The notes beneath the pieces were generated by a model. It ran no database searches and was not told the DNA's origin. It saw nothing but the letters and a program-made list of their open reading frames with translations. A stretch of DNA of 64,000 nucleotides from Necropsobacter rosorum (GTDB lineage: Bacteria; Pseudomonadota; Gammaproteobacteria; Enterobacterales; Pasteurellaceae). Position numbers and translations under genes: made by a program. Position 1 is the first letter of the stretch; each line of letters starts with the position of its first letter. Positions 21,629-31,084 of this stretch are shown here, one piece after another. The stretch spans positions 62,001 through 126,000 of the forward strand of contig CCMQ01000017.1 in assembly GCA_000751835.1 (NCBI GenBank), given 5' to 3'.

Positions 21629-23254
21629 ATGTTTCGATTTCCACGTTTGCATTTAACCAGCTCGGCGCTGATTGCGCTGACAGCGCTGTATTTTACCTTG
21701 GTACTGAATTTCGCCTTTTACAGCAAAGTGCTGGCGCTTCATCCGTTTAGCGGTAAGCCGGAAGATTATTTCTTGCTGACCGTGCCGTTTTTCGTGTTTT
21801 TCACGTTGAATGCCGTTTTTCAGCTCTTGGCGCTGCCGCTGCTGCATAAAATCATTATGCCACTGTTGCTGATTATCAGCGCGGCGATTGCGTACAGCGA
21901 AGTTTTTCTGGATGTGTATTTCACCACGGATATGCTGGAAAACGTGTTGCAAACCACGCCGGCGGAAAGCGCGCGCATGGTAACCTGGCAGTATGTGGGG
22001 TGGATTGTGCTGTTCGGGCTGCTGCCGGCGTTGTTGTATCTGGCGGTGAAGGTGGATTACCGCCGCACCGTTGCGGAAATCGGTTTCCGGCTCGGCGCCA
22101 TTGTGCTTTCTGCGCTGGTGATTGTCGGCATCGCAAAATTTTTCTTTCAGGATTACGCCGCCTTTGTGCGTAACAATAAACCGGTGGTGAACCTGATTCT
22201 GCCGTCAAACTTTATTACGGCGGGCGTGAATAAACTCAAACGCCTGCGCGATGCAAACCGGCCGTATGAGCAGATCGGGCTGGACGCACAGCAGGCAAAA
22301 CCGGATCCTTATCGCCATTTCACCGTGATTGTGGTGGGCGAAACCACCCGCGCGCAAAACTGGGGATTAAACGGTTATGCGCGGCAAACCACGCCGCAAC
22401 TGGCGGCGCGCGGCGACGAGGTGATTAATTTTAACCATGTTACCAGCTGCGGCACGGCGACGGCGGTGTCGGTGCCTTGTATGTTTTCTTTTTTGAACAA
22501 AGATCAGTACGACGGTTCCAAAGCGGAAAAAATGGATAATCTGCTGGATGTGCTGCAACGGGCGGGGGTGAATATTTTCTGGCTGGATAACAACAGCGAC
22601 TGCAAGGGCGTGTGTGTGCGCGTGCCGAATGAAACGGTGAATATGACACTGAAAGAATACTGCACCGAAGGCGAATGTCTGGATGAAGTGTTGCTGCGGG
22701 ATTTTGATAAAATCCTGAATGAAACCAATAAAGATACGGTGCTGATTTTGCATACTATCGGCAGCCACGGGCCGACCTATTACGAACGTTATACGCCGGC
22801 ATTCCGCAAATTTCTGCCCACCTGCGATACCAACCAGATCCAGAATTGCAGTAACGAACAGCTGGTGAATACCTATGACAACGGGATTTTGTATATTGAT
22901 AATTTCTTAAATACGGTGATCGGCAAACTGGAACACCGCGATGATCTGGAAAGTGCGGTCTATTATGTGTCCGATCACGGCGAATCCCTCGGTGAGAACG
23001 GCATGTATCTGCACGGCGCGCCTTACGCCATCGCACCGGAACAGCAAACCCGAGTGCCGATGATCTTCTGGTTCTCGAAAACCTGGCAAAAGAATGAGGG
23101 CGTCGATCTGGATTGCCTCAGAGCGCGGGCGAAAACCGAACCGTTTTCCCACGACAATTTATTCAGTACGGTTATCGGTATGATGGATATGAATTTAAAA
23201 ACCGCCGTTTACCAACCGCAGCTGGATATTCTGGCGGCCTGTAAACGCCATTAA
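21629..23254 (+). CDS. Phosphoethanolamine transferase, EptA-like sulfatase-fold membrane enzyme
   Basis: The protein has an N-terminal membrane part with about five hydrophobic segments (to about residue 175) and a periplasmic alkaline-phosphatase/sulfatase-fold domain. The latter carries the GETTRAQNWGLNGY nucleophile segment (Thr239/240), THE cysteine-rich loops DCKGVCV and CTEGECLDE, and the metal-binding SDHGESLGENG. Such enzymes move phosphoethanolamine from phosphatidylethanolamine to lipid A or LPS core sugars. The start at 21629 (MFRFPRLHLTSS, 541 residues) is chosen because AGGA precedes it at good spacing; an ATG at 21563 adds an unlikely 22-residue tail. Which LPS position it modifies cannot be read from sequence. 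Confidence 0.88.
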   Translation: MFRFPRLHLTSSALIALTALYFTLVLNFAFYSKVLALHPFSGKPEDYFLLTVPFFVFFTLNAVFQLLALPLLHKIIMPLLLIISAAIAYSEVFLDVYFTTDMLENVLQTTPAESARMVTWQYVGWIVLFGLLPALLYLAVKVDYRRTVAEIGFRLGAIVLSALVIVGIAKFFFQDYAAFVRNNKPVVNLILPSNFITAGVNKLKRLRDANRPYEQIGLDAQQAKPDPYRHFTVIVVGETTRAQNWGLNGYARQTTPQLAARGDEVINFNHVTSCGTATAVSVPCMFSFLNKDQYDGSKAEKMDNLLDVLQRAGVNIFWLDNNSDCKGVCVRVPNETVNMTLKEYCTEGECLDEVLLRDFDKILNETNKDTVLILHTIGSHGPTYYERYTPAFRKFLPTCDTNQIQNCSNEQLVNTYDNGILYIDNFLNTVIGKLEHRDDLESAVYYVSDHGESLGENGMYLHGAPYAIAPEQQTRVPMIFWFSKTWQKNEGVDLDCLRARAKTEPFSHDNLFSTVIGMMDMNLKTAVYQPQLDILAACKRH

Positions 23255-23324
23255 CGCGCCAAGTTCAAGCCCCGTCCGGCTGCGGAATTTGGCCGGGCGG
23301 GATGTAGAGGCGCTGAAAGTGCGG

Positions 23325-23804
23325 TTATTTTTTCGATTGTTTTTGTAACAGATAATCCAGCACCACCTGATGATGATCGCGGGTTTTGAATTTATCGAAA
23401 ACCCGTTCGATATTGCCCTGCTCATCAATCAAAAAGCTGATGCGGTGAATGCCGTCGAAGGTGCGTCCCATAAATTGCTTTTCGCCCCATACGCCGAACT
23501 GCTCGGCAACGTGATGATCCGCATCGGATAACAGAGTGAAATTTAAGGCTTTTTTCTCGCTAAACGCGGCCAGTTTTGACGGACTGTCGGGGCTGATGCC
23601 CACAACCGCCACGCCTAATTTATCCAGCTCGCTTTTGCTGTCGCGCAATCCACAGGCCTGTGTGGTACAGCCGGGCGTCAGCGCTTTAGGGTAAAAATAA
23701 ACCAGCACTTTTTTATCGGCAAAATCCGTCAGCGAAACCGGCGTGTTGTTTTGATCCGGCAGTTGAAAGTGCGGTGCGGGTGCGCCGGCGTTTAATCGGT
23801 TCAT
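23325..23804 (-). CDS. bcp: Thiol peroxidase Bcp (peroxiredoxin Q type)
   Basis: The 159-residue cytosolic peroxiredoxin has its peroxidatic Cys46 and resolving Cys51 in TPGCTTQACGLR, the five-residue spacing of the BCP/PrxQ class. It reduces hydrogen and organic peroxides with thioredoxin. An AAGGAG ribosome site precedes the ATG at 23804. It is divergent from dapA-bamC. Uptake sequences lie just after the stop and inside the first codons. Confidence 0.95.
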   Translation of the reverse strand: MNRLNAGAPAPHFQLPDQNNTPVSLTDFADKKVLVYFYPKALTPGCTTQACGLRDSKSELDKLGVAVVGISPDSPSKLAAFSEKKALNFTLLSDADHHVAEQFGVWGEKQFMGRTFDGIHRISFLIDEQGNIERVFDKFKTRDHHQVVLDYLLQKQSKK

Positions 23805-23943
23805 TTAAAATCTCCTTAAAAAATTTGTGCCATATCTAAAAAATGAAAAAAATCGCTTGCAAATTCAGGCTATTTTAGCGATCTTAAATAAACTTTTTCA
23901 AGCAGACTCGGCATCGATAACAAAAATAAATCTGGAGGTTTTT

Positions 23944-24840
23944 ATGACTGCGAGCAATCCTTTGTTTTTCGGCAGTATCACCGCAATGGTTACCCCGATG
24001 GACAATCACGGCGAAGTGGATTTCGACGCATTGGAAAAATTGGTTGAATATCATGTGGCGGCAGGAACGCACGGTATTGTGTCGGTAGGCACTACGGGCG
24101 AATCCGCCACTTTAAGCATTGAAGAAAATGTCAAGACCATCTTAAAAACCGTGGAATTTGCCGCCGGGCGGATTCCGGTTATCGCCGGCGCCGGGGCGAA
24201 CGCCACCAGCGAGGCAATCACCATGACCAAACTGTTGAATGACAGCGGCGTCGCCGGTTGTTTGTCCGTTGTGCCTTATTATAATAAACCGACTCAGGAA
24301 GGCATGTATCAGCATTTCAAGGCCATTGCCGAATGTACTGATTTACCGCAGATTTTATATAATGTGCCGGGGCGTACCGGCAGTGATATGCTACCGGAAA
24401 CCGTAGGGCGTCTGGCCGAAGTGAAAAATATCGTCGCGATTAAAGAAGCTACCGGCGATGTCAGTCGGGTGGCGAAAATCAAACGGCTGGCCGGTGAGGA
24501 ATTTATCGTGTTAAGCGGCGATGATGCCACCGGTCTGGAAAGCATGAAAGCCGGCGGCGAGGGCGTGATTTCCGTCACCAATAATGTGGCGGCGGCGGAT
24601 ATGGCGAAAATGTGTAATCTTGCGCTGGCCGGTAAATTTGAGGAAGCGGAAGCGATTAATCAGCGTCTGATGGCGTTGCATAAAAACCTGTTTATCGAAT
24701 CGAATCCGATTCCGGTTAAATGGGCGTGCTATAAACTGGGCTTAATTCCCGAACCGGTGCTGCGTTTACCGCTGACCACGTTAAGTGCCGGCGCGCAGCC
24801 GAAAGTGCTGGATGCCTTAAAAACCGCCGGTCTGCTATAA
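23944..24840 (+). CDS. dapA: 4-hydroxy-tetrahydrodipicolinate synthase
   Basis: The 298-residue TIM-barrel lyase has the Schiff-base Lys167 in [10 protein letters not shown], Tyr139 in [10 protein letters not shown] and the GTTGESATL loop. It condenses pyruvate with aspartate semialdehyde, the first committed step to diaminopimelate and lysine. The start at 23944 follows GGAGG; a longer frame from 23827 adds 39 residues without family likeness. It is followed by bamC with a terminator-like hairpin between, the dapA-bamC order seen in E. coli. Confidence 0.97.
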   Translation: MTASNPLFFGSITAMVTPMDNHGEVDFDALEKLVEYHVAAGTHGIVSVGTTGESATLSIEENVKTILKTVEFAAGRIPVIAGAGANATSEAITMTKLLNDSGVAGCLSVVPYYNKPTQEGMYQHFKAIAECTDLPQILYNVPGRTGSDMLPETVGRLAEVKNIVAIKEATGDVSRVAKIKRLAGEEFIVLSGDDATGLESMKAGGEGVISVTNNVAAADMAKMCNLALAGKFEEAEAINQRLMALHKNLFIESNPIPVKWACYKLGLIPEPVLRLPLTTLSAGAQPKVLDALKTAGLL

Positions 24841-24856
24841 ACCGGTTTGATTTTTC

Positions 24857-24896
24857 GTTTAGGGTCTGCAGGATGGATGCAGGCCCTAAACTTTTT
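24857..24896 (+). terminator. Terminator/attenuator between dapA and bamC
   Basis: GTTTAGGG...TGCA (24857-24870) pairs with TGCAGGCCCTAAAC (24878-24891) with a small internal mismatch and a T run to 24896. It may separate bamC expression from dapA. Confidence 0.75.
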
Positions 24897-24978
24897 GTTT
24901 GATCTGTTGTCAAACACTGACGAAACAACATGGAACAGCGGGAACCCCCGCATTGATTTGAACCCGAGGAATACCTAT

Positions 24979-25983
24979 ATGAAAAAGTGGTTACTTACCG
25001 CGACGATATTAACGACGCTGACGGCTTGTTCCGTGAGTAACGAAAGCAAGCAGCAGTCTAATGATAATTTCGCTGAGAAAGGTCGTGATCTGCCGGCGTT
25101 TGTGCCATTGGCAAGCGGCGGCGTTACGCTGCCGAAACAGGATCAAACCTATCAGCTGCCGCAGGTTAAGGTGACACCGAGTCAAAGCGTGGATATCCGT
25201 CCGCCGACAATGCCGATTGCCATGATCAACAATTCGATCGCACAGTTTGACGGCGAGCGTTCGTTAATCGTGTATCCGCTGGAAAAACAGGAAGTCTATA
25301 ATTTAAAACAGGTGGAACGTTTACTGAAAGAGCAGGGCATTACCTATAGCGCGCAGAACGGTCAGCTGGTCACCGACTGGGCGCCGACCGGTCGGGCCGA
25401 CGATGTGGGCGATACCCAAATCCGTTATCAGATCGAACAGGTGGCGACCCGTGATGCAAGTGCGCTGGCGATTTCCGTATTGGATATGAAACGGGATAAT
25501 ATTATTTTCACCCCGAGCGTGACCGACAAGCAACGCTATACCTCGGATCGCTTAAATCAATTGGTGGGCGAGCTGAACAGCGCATACCGCAAACAGCAGC
25601 AGGATTTGAATAATGCGGTGCAGACGCCGATTCAGTCTGCATTAACCACCGATAACAACGGACGTACGGCGCTGGCGCTGGGCGCATCGTTTAATCAGGC
25701 TTGGGCAAGACTGGGCGGCGCATTGCCATTACTCGGTTTTGAGATTACAGCGGAAAACGGCGGTCGCGGTTATCGTGAACTGAAATATAAACCGTTGGAT
25801 GCCGATGAATGGCGGCGTTTCGGCGTGGCGAATCCGGAACTGGAAAAAGGTGCATATTCGATGCAGCTGAGCGCATTGGGCAAACAAAGTGCGGTGGTAA
25901 TTTCCGATGAAGACGGCAACGCATTATCCGGCGCGCCGGCACAGGCGATTTATCAGGCGATACAAAATATTTTAGCTAAATAA
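24979..25983 (+). CDS. bamC: Outer membrane assembly lipoprotein BamC (NlpB)
   Basis: The product is a 334-residue lipoprotein. The signal peptide MKKWLLTATILTTLTAC ends in a lipobox with Cys17. It resembles BamC in its N-terminal unstructured stretch (about 20-85) and two helix-grip domains. BamC is an accessory part of the BAM complex that inserts beta-barrel proteins in the outer membrane. I chose ATG 24979, which has GAGGA before it and gives a clean signal peptide; the frame is open further upstream. The place downstream of dapA is the classic nlpB position. Confidence 0.88.
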   Translation: MKKWLLTATILTTLTACSVSNESKQQSNDNFAEKGRDLPAFVPLASGGVTLPKQDQTYQLPQVKVTPSQSVDIRPPTMPIAMINNSIAQFDGERSLIVYPLEKQEVYNLKQVERLLKEQGITYSAQNGQLVTDWAPTGRADDVGDTQIRYQIEQVATRDASALAISVLDMKRDNIIFTPSVTDKQRYTSDRLNQLVGELNSAYRKQQQDLNNAVQTPIQSALTTDNNGRTALALGASFNQAWARLGGALPLLGFEITAENGGRGYRELKYKPLDADEWRRFGVANPELEKGAYSMQLSALGKQSAVVISDEDGNALSGAPAQAIYQAIQNILAK

Positions 25984-26002
25984 TGTAAAAACATAACAAA
26001 CG

Positions 26003-26036
26003 AAAAGACCGCACAGCTTAAAGTGCGGTCTTTTTT
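26003..26036. terminator. Bidirectional terminator after bamC, containing an uptake sequence
   Basis: AAAAGACCGCAC (26003-26014) pairs with GTGCGGTCTTTT (26023-26034) and runs into T residues. The right arm holds AAGTGCGGT at 26021-26029. Confidence 0.85.
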
Positions 26037-26074
26037 GGGTGAGTTTTTCGGTCGGCAAAAAGTGATGCTTGAAA

Positions 26075-26094
26075 CGGTGGGACAATTCCCACCG
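26075..26094 (-). terminator. Hairpin just after mglC
   Basis: CGGTGGGA (26075-26082) pairs exactly with TCCCACCG (26087-26094), loop CAAT. It lies 10 bases beyond the mglC stop and is followed on the minus strand only by TTTC, so it is a weak terminator or an mRNA end stabiliser. Confidence 0.5.
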
Positions 26095-26104
26095 CATCGC
26101 AGAA

Positions 26105-27112
26105 TTATTTTTTCTTGGCGTATTTCAGCGAGTCGATGGCGACCGCCAGAATGATGATGCTGCCTTTGATGATATATTGCCAGTAAGGATTAACACCGAT
26201 ATAGGTCAGCCCGTAGTTGATCACGGTAAAGATCAATACCCCGGTAACCACCCCGATAATGGTACCGACACCGCCGGCAAAGGAAACCCCGCCCACCACG
26301 CAGGCGGCAATGGCATCCATTTCATACATAAAGCCTAAGTTGTTGGTCGCACTGCCGATACGGCCGGCTTCCAGCATCCCGCCGAAGGCGTAGAACACGC
26401 CGGCTAAGGTGTAGATAACCAGCAGATTGCGCACCACATTTACCCCGGAAACACGCGCCGCTTCAGGATTACCGCCGATGGCGAAAATATTTTTACCGAA
26501 ACGGGTTTTGTTCCAGAGTATCCACATAATCACGGTGGCGATAGCCGCATAAATGGTAATATACGACAGCTTAAAGGAACCGAGCCGGAAAAAGCCCTGC
26601 GCAAAGGTGGAAAAACTTTCGGTAAAACCGGCAATCGGCGAGGAACCTACCGCATCGTAGTACAGCGAGTTAATGCCATAGACGATGATCATGGTGCCCA
26701 TGGTAGCGATAAACGGCGTGACGTTCAATACGGCAATCACGAAACCGTTGAGCAGGCCAATCACGGCACCGACCGCACAAACCGCCAGAATCACGACGGG
26801 AATCGGCAATTCCGGCAGCTCCGGAAATACGCGGTTCAGATTTTCCATCGATTGCAGCATGGTGGCGGACACCACGGCGGCCAGACCGACCTGACGACCG
26901 GCGGATAAGTCGGTACCCTGTACCACCAGTAGGCCGGCGATACCCAATGCGATAATCAGACGCACGGAAGATTGAGTCAGAATATTACTGAAATTCATCA
27001 CGTTCAGGAACGTCGGGTCTTGCGAAATAATAATTAAAAGCAGGATTAACAACACGAAATAAATCGCGTTCTGTTTAAAGAAATCCCAGGTTTTATGTGG
27101 TTTAACGGCCAT
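26105..27112 (-). CDS. mglC: Galactose/methyl galactoside ABC transporter permease
   Basis: The 335-residue inner-membrane permease is very close to E. coli MglC along its whole length, for example ILTQSSVRLIIALGIAGLL, GTDLSAGRQVGLAAVVSAT, FATMGTMIIVYGINSLYYD-like segments and a GVNPYWQYIIKG end. It forms the channel of the MglBAC importer. The ATG at 27112 (MAVKPHKTWDF) has AAGGA at good spacing; an in-frame TTG at 27130 is less likely. Last gene of mglBAC. Confidence 0.96.
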   Translation of the reverse strand: MAVKPHKTWDFFKQNAIYFVLLILLLIIISQDPTFLNVMNFSNILTQSSVRLIIALGIAGLLVVQGTDLSAGRQVGLAAVVSATMLQSMENLNRVFPELPELPIPVVILAVCAVGAVIGLLNGFVIAVLNVTPFIATMGTMIIVYGINSLYYDAVGSSPIAGFTESFSTFAQGFFRLGSFKLSYITIYAAIATVIMWILWNKTRFGKNIFAIGGNPEAARVSGVNVVRNLLVIYTLAGVFYAFGGMLEAGRIGSATNNLGFMYEMDAIAACVVGGVSFAGGVGTIIGVVTGVLIFTVINYGLTYIGVNPYWQYIIKGSIIILAVAIDSLKYAKKK

Positions 27113-27136
27113 AATGCTATTCCTTTTCAACGCTTG

Positions 27137-28657
27137 TTATAAATATTTGGCGGCAAGCTGCAAGATCTCCTCTTGCGAGGTTTTCGCCGTTTCCACGATA
27201 CCGGCGACCTTACCGTTGCTCATCACTAAAATACGATCGGTAATGCCTAATAGTTCCGGCATTTCGGACGAGATCATAATAATTCCCTTGTCTTTTTGCG
27301 CCAGCTGCATAATTAACTGATAAATTTCATATTTTGCTCCGACATCAATGCCGCGGGTCGGTTCGTCCAGCATCAGAATTTCCGGCTGGGTCAGCAGCCA
27401 GCGGCCGATAACCACTTTTTGCTGATTACCGCCGGACAGCGAACCGATCGTGGTTTTATGGGACGGCGTTTTGACATTCATCGCATCGATGACCCATTGG
27501 GTGTCGCTTTTCATTTTTTTATTACTCAGCAATCCCCATGAACTGATATAGGATTTCATATTCGAAATCAAAGAGTTGAACTCGATGCTCAGATTGGCGT
27601 AAATGCCGGTGGAGCGGCGTTCTTCAGTGACTAAGGCAAAACCGTTATTAATCGCTTCAAGTGCGGTGTGATTTTTCACGGTTTTTCCGTTCAGCTTAAC
27701 CGTACCGCCGCTGCGCTCGCGCACGCCGAAAATGGTTTCCACGATATCGGTACGTTTCGCGCCGACCAGCCCGGCAACGCCCAGAATTTCGCCTTTGCGC
27801 AGCTCAAAACTGACATCCTGAATGGAAGGCTGGTTTTTGGCGCTCAGATGTTCCACTTCCAGAATCACTTCTTTCGGGGCGTTGGTTTTTTCCGGGAAAC
27901 GCTGAGTGAGTTCGCGTCCCACCATCATAGCGACAATGCCGTCCATGGTGGAACCTTTAACCGGCACGGTGTTGATCCATTTGCCGTCGCGCAGAATCGT
28001 GATTTCATCGCAAATCTTGAAAATTTCATCCATTTTATGGGAAATATAAATAATGCCGCAGCCACGCTGTTTCAGTTTGGCGATGATTTTAAACAGGTGA
28101 TCCACCTCCTTTTCCGACAGGGAAGAGGTCGGTTCGTCCATAATGACGATTTTGGCATGATAAGAAAAGGCTTTGGCGATTTCGATCATCTGCATTTGGG
28201 AAACGGACAGATTGGCAACCTTTTCTTTCGGATCGATTTTAATATCCAGTTCGTCGAAAATCGCTTTGGTATCGCGGTACATTTTGGCATGATCGATGAA
28301 CGGCCCTTTTAACGGATAGCGACCCAGCCACAGGTTATCCATTACATTGCGCTGACGCACCAGATTCAGTTCCTGATGCACCATGGAGATCCCGTTTTCA
28401 AGCGCTTCTTTCGAGGTTTTAAAATTGACGGGTTGATTGAGGAACAAAATGTCCCCTTCGTCTTTGGCATAAATGCCGAATAAACATTTTAATAATGTGG
28501 ATTTACCCGCCCCGTTTTCCCCCATCAGGGCGTGAACCGAATGCGAACGTACGGTCAGATTGGCGTGATCCAGCGCTTTCACACCGGGAAAGGATTTGCT
28601 GACATTTGTCATGGTGAGCAGCACTTCGCCGTCTTGAGTTTGAGTGTGTACTGTCAT
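27137..28657 (-). CDS. mglA: Galactose/methyl galactoside ABC transporter ATP-binding protein
   Basis: The 506-residue protein is a duplicated ABC ATPase, as usual for carbohydrate uptake ATPases of this class. The first cassette has [25 protein letters not shown] and [11 protein letters not shown]; the second has [13 protein letters not shown] (the usual degenerate Walker A), LSGGNQQKV and [11 protein letters not shown]. It powers MglC-mediated galactose import. ATG 28657 gives the E. coli length; the frame can be extended by four codons to a GTG. The gene lies 51 bases after mglB, with a hairpin between, and 24 bases before mglC. Confidence 0.97.
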   Translation of the reverse strand: MTVHTQTQDGEVLLTMTNVSKSFPGVKALDHANLTVRSHSVHALMGENGAGKSTLLKCLFGIYAKDEGDILFLNQPVNFKTSKEALENGISMVHQELNLVRQRNVMDNLWLGRYPLKGPFIDHAKMYRDTKAIFDELDIKIDPKEKVANLSVSQMQMIEIAKAFSYHAKIVIMDEPTSSLSEKEVDHLFKIIAKLKQRGCGIIYISHKMDEIFKICDEITILRDGKWINTVPVKGSTMDGIVAMMVGRELTQRFPEKTNAPKEVILEVEHLSAKNQPSIQDVSFELRKGEILGVAGLVGAKRTDIVETIFGVRERSGGTVKLNGKTVKNHTALEAINNGFALVTEERRSTGIYANLSIEFNSLISNMKSYISSWGLLSNKKMKSDTQWVIDAMNVKTPSHKTTIGSLSGGNQQKVVIGRWLLTQPEILMLDEPTRGIDVGAKYEIYQLIMQLAQKDKGIIMISSEMPELLGITDRILVMSNGKVAGIVETAKTSQEEILQLAAKYL

Positions 28658-28674
28658 CTCCAACCTCACAGAAA

Positions 28675-28694
28675 AGGGGAGACGGATCTCCCCT
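28675..28694 (-). terminator. Intercistronic hairpin between mglB and mglA
   Basis: AGGGGAGA (28675-28682) pairs perfectly with TCTCCCCT (28687-28694) around a 4-base loop, and TTTT follows on the minus strand. A partial terminator or mRNA 3' stabiliser here would give more binding protein than transporter. Confidence 0.65.
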
Positions 28695-28708
28695 GATGAT
28701 TACGACTA

Positions 28709-29701
28709 TTATTTTAAAAACTCGGCTAAATTATCTTGATCGATGCCGACATAAGGAATGCGCACTACGCGATCCTGTAGTTTCCAGTCGGTACCTTCGG
28801 TGGCGGCTTTTCCGTGCGCCAGATTATCCGATAACTGCACTACGGCTTTCGCCTGATTGACACCGTCGTTCAATACGGTACCGGCAATTTCGCCTTTTTT
28901 AATCAGCTGCAGCACTTCCGGTAAGGCGTCCACCCCGAAGATCGGCAGTTTTTTACCGTGCGCTTTGGTGGCTTCCAGCGCGCCCATCGCCATGCCGTCG
29001 TTATTGGTGATAATCACTTCAATATCGTTGGCTTTGGAACTGGACAGCCAGGCATCGGTTTTATCTTTGGCCATTGCCGCATCCCACATGCCGGTATCGA
29101 TAAATAACTGCTCGGTCGGAATGCCTTGGCTGTTTAACTGCTCGATAACGTATTTGGTACGCGCTTCGGCATCGGGATGACCCGGTTCACCTTTTAACAG
29201 GACATATTGAATTTTGCCGTCTTTATTTAAATCATATGCCGGATTGGCTTTCCAGTGTTTCGCAATCAAATCGCCCTGAATCAGACCGGATTCTTTCGGA
29301 TCGGTGCCCACATAATAAGCGTTGTCATAACTGCCGATGGCTTTAGCGCCCGGATCTTTATTAAAGAACACCACCGGAATATCATCCGGTTTGGCTTTAT
29401 TGATAATCGTCGGGGCGGCCGCCGGGTCAACAAGGTTAATCGCTAAGGCTTTGACGCCGCGGGAAAGTAATACATCAACCTGGTCATTTTGAATGGATTG
29501 CGCATTTTGTGAATCGTTCATCAGCAGTTCAACGTCTTTAAGCTGTTTCGCCTCTTTATCGATTTCCTTACGCATCAGTGACATAAAGTTATCATCATAT
29601 TTGTAAATGGTTACACCGATACGGGTTGCCGCTTGTGCTGCAGTGGTGGCAAGGCTTAAACCTACGGCGAAAGCGACCGCACTTAATACTGTTTTTTTCA
29701 T
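28709..29701 (-). CDS. mglB: Galactose/glucose-binding periplasmic protein
   Basis: The 330-residue precursor has a Sec signal peptide of about 24 residues ([16 protein letters not shown]...AQA). The mature part is a type I periplasmic binding protein ([36 protein letters not shown]) closely like MglB. It delivers galactose or glucose to MglAC and in enterobacteria also to the Trg chemoreceptor. ATG 29701 follows AAGGAG; an upstream in-frame start at 29722 would spoil the signal peptide. First gene of mglBAC, behind a CRP/GalS-type promoter. Confidence 0.97.
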   Translation of the reverse strand: MKKTVLSAVAFAVGLSLATTAAQAATRIGVTIYKYDDNFMSLMRKEIDKEAKQLKDVELLMNDSQNAQSIQNDQVDVLLSRGVKALAINLVDPAAAPTIINKAKPDDIPVVFFNKDPGAKAIGSYDNAYYVGTDPKESGLIQGDLIAKHWKANPAYDLNKDGKIQYVLLKGEPGHPDAEARTKYVIEQLNSQGIPTEQLFIDTGMWDAAMAKDKTDAWLSSSKANDIEVIITNNDGMAMGALEATKAHGKKLPIFGVDALPEVLQLIKKGEIAGTVLNDGVNQAKAVVQLSDNLAHGKAATEGTDWKLQDRVVRIPYVGIDQDNLAEFLK

Positions 29702-29770
29702 AAAAACGCTCCTTGAGTACATTGATGATCAGTTGATGGATATTACGCTGTGAGCCTCAGGTCATACCAG

Positions 29771-29820
29771 CGTTTAGAGCATATAGGAAAAGCGGGAGGA
29801 AGACTGTGATCGCTCTCACA
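29771..29820 (-). promoter_or_regulatory. Class II CRP-dependent mglB promoter
   Basis: TGTGATCGCTCTCACA (29805-29820) is a perfect CRP half-site pair. On the minus strand TATGCT (29783-29778) is a -10 element, giving a start near 29771 and placing the CRP centre at -41.5, the class II position also used by the E. coli mgl promoter. Confidence 0.75.
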
Positions 29821-29823
29821 TTT

Positions 29824-29839
29824 ATGAAAGCGATTACAA
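29824..29839. promoter_or_regulatory. GalR/GalS operator upstream of mglB
   Basis: ATGAAAGCGATTACAA fits the GTGnAAnCGnTTnCAC consensus except at the outermost bases. Its centre is about -60.5 from the predicted mglB start, next to the CRP site. Confidence 0.7.
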
Positions 29840-29854
29840 AACAATGCCGAAAAA

Positions 29855-29870
29855 TGTGATCCGGATCACG
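29855..29870. promoter_or_regulatory. Second CRP site upstream of mglB
   Basis: TGTGATCCGGATCACG is one base from a perfect CRP site. It lies 50 bp (centre to centre) upstream of the first site and directly beyond the galS stop. Confidence 0.65.
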
Positions 29871-29872
29871 TC

Positions 29873-30874
29873 TCAGGCGAAATTGCCGGTGGAAAAACGT
29901 CTGACTAATGTGGGATTAAACTGGATATGTTCGGGCGTTTTTATGCTTTTATCGACTAAACTTAACGCCAGATTAGCGGCATAACTCGCCATTAAATCAA
30001 TAGGATAGCGAATGGTAGTGAGTTTCGGAATAAGGTATCTGGCAATCGGCATATCATCAAAACCGATAATGGAAAACTGTTTCGGCACATTGATATTATT
30101 TTCACTCAAAACGGAAATTGCACCGGCCGCCATACTGTCGTTATAGGCAACCACCGCAGTCAGATCGGAATTGTAACTTAACAGATTGATCATCGCCTCC
30201 TCGCCGCCTTCAAAATCGGGGCTGCTGTGTGTGATCATATGTTCTTTGACGGACAGCGCATAATGCCGAAGGGCGCTCAGATAGCCCTCGATGCGTTCCG
30301 TTTCATCGGTGATTTTATGGTTGGAACCGATGTAACCGATATTTTTATGCCCCAACCCAATCAGCATTTCCGTTGCCGAAAAGGTGCCTTTGCGGTTATC
30401 CAGACTGACGCAGCGTTTCTCATAACCGCGCACGATACGGTTAATAATCACCATGCCCGGAATTTTGCTCAGATAATCGCGCAGCTCATCATCACTGAGG
30501 GCTTTGGAATGCACCACCAGACAGCTGCAACGCTTACGCAGCAGGGTGTCGATAGCCTTGCGTTCCTTTTCCGCGTTGTGATAGCCGATACCGATTAAAA
30601 TGGTTTTCTGATGCTCCTCGGCGACCTTATCCACCGCTTTGACCAAAATCGCAAAGAAAGGATCGGTCACGTCCGTCACCACTACGCCGATGGTGTCCGT
30701 ATTCTGCAATGCAAGCGCCTGTGCGTTGGCATTCGGGCGATAACCCAGTTTTTCCACCGCACTTTGCACCGCCAGACGCGCCTTTTTACTGGATGACGGA
30801 TGATTATTCAATACACGGGAGACGGTGGCGACGGAAACGCCGGCCTGTTCCGCCACATCACGAATCGTAATCAT
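29873..30874 (-). CDS. galS: LacI-family galactose repressor/isorepressor
   Basis: The 333-residue LacI-family regulator begins with the helix-turn-helix [22 protein letters not shown] and continues with a periplasmic-binding-like effector domain ([45 protein letters not shown]). It lies between mglBAC and the divergent galTKM operon, and both flanks carry GalR/GalS-type operators, so it should repress both in the absence of galactose. GalS and GalR cannot be separated by sequence alone; the position beside mgl favours GalS. ATG 30874 is used because AAATGCAGGAAA-type spacing and the HTH at residue 2 fit best. Confidence 0.93.
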   Translation of the reverse strand: MITIRDVAEQAGVSVATVSRVLNNHPSSSKKARLAVQSAVEKLGYRPNANAQALALQNTDTIGVVVTDVTDPFFAILVKAVDKVAEEHQKTILIGIGYHNAEKERKAIDTLLRKRCSCLVVHSKALSDDELRDYLSKIPGMVIINRIVRGYEKRCVSLDNRKGTFSATEMLIGLGHKNIGYIGSNHKITDETERIEGYLSALRHYALSVKEHMITHSSPDFEGGEEAMINLLSYNSDLTAVVAYNDSMAAGAISVLSENNINVPKQFSIIGFDDMPIARYLIPKLTTIRYPIDLMASYAANLALSLVDKSIKTPEHIQFNPTLVRRFSTGNFA

Positions 30875-30933
30875 AGCATTTTCCTGCATTTTAGATTAAT
30901 AGGCTGCCTATATGATATATAAAACCGATAAAA

Positions 30934-30949
30934 TTGAAAGCGGTTACGT
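30934..30949. promoter_or_regulatory. GalR/GalS operator 1 in the galS-galT intergenic region
   Basis: TTGAAAGCGGTTACGT keeps the central GnAAnCGnTTnC pattern of the GalR/GalS operator. It is 60 bases upstream of the galS start and could serve repression of galS itself as well as of galT. Confidence 0.6.
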
Positions 30950-30997
30950 TGAAAAAGCGGGGTTAACCGGCAAAAAAATCCGACTTTTTACCAATTT

Positions 30998-31046
30998 TGT
31001 GATCTGGATAATGGTTTATTTTTTTTTATCTGCTATCTTATGCAGC
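30998..31046 (+). promoter_or_regulatory. galT promoter: CRP half-site plus extended -10
   Basis: TGTGATCTGGATAATG (30998-31013) has one perfect CRP half and a degraded second half. TGCTATCTT (31031-31039) is an extended -10 like that of E. coli galP1. The predicted start near 31046 places CRP at about -41. Confidence 0.55.
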
Positions 31047-31053
31047 GATCTCT

Positions 31054-31069
31054 TTGTAACCGTTTTCAT
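31054..31069. promoter_or_regulatory. GalR/GalS operator 2, inside the galT leader
   Basis: TTGTAACCGTTTTCAT is, on the minus strand, ATGAAAACGGTTACAA, close to GTGnAAnCGnTTnCAC. Its centre is 120 bp from operator 1. Confidence 0.65.
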
Positions 31070-31084
31070 TTTTGAGAGGTGATT

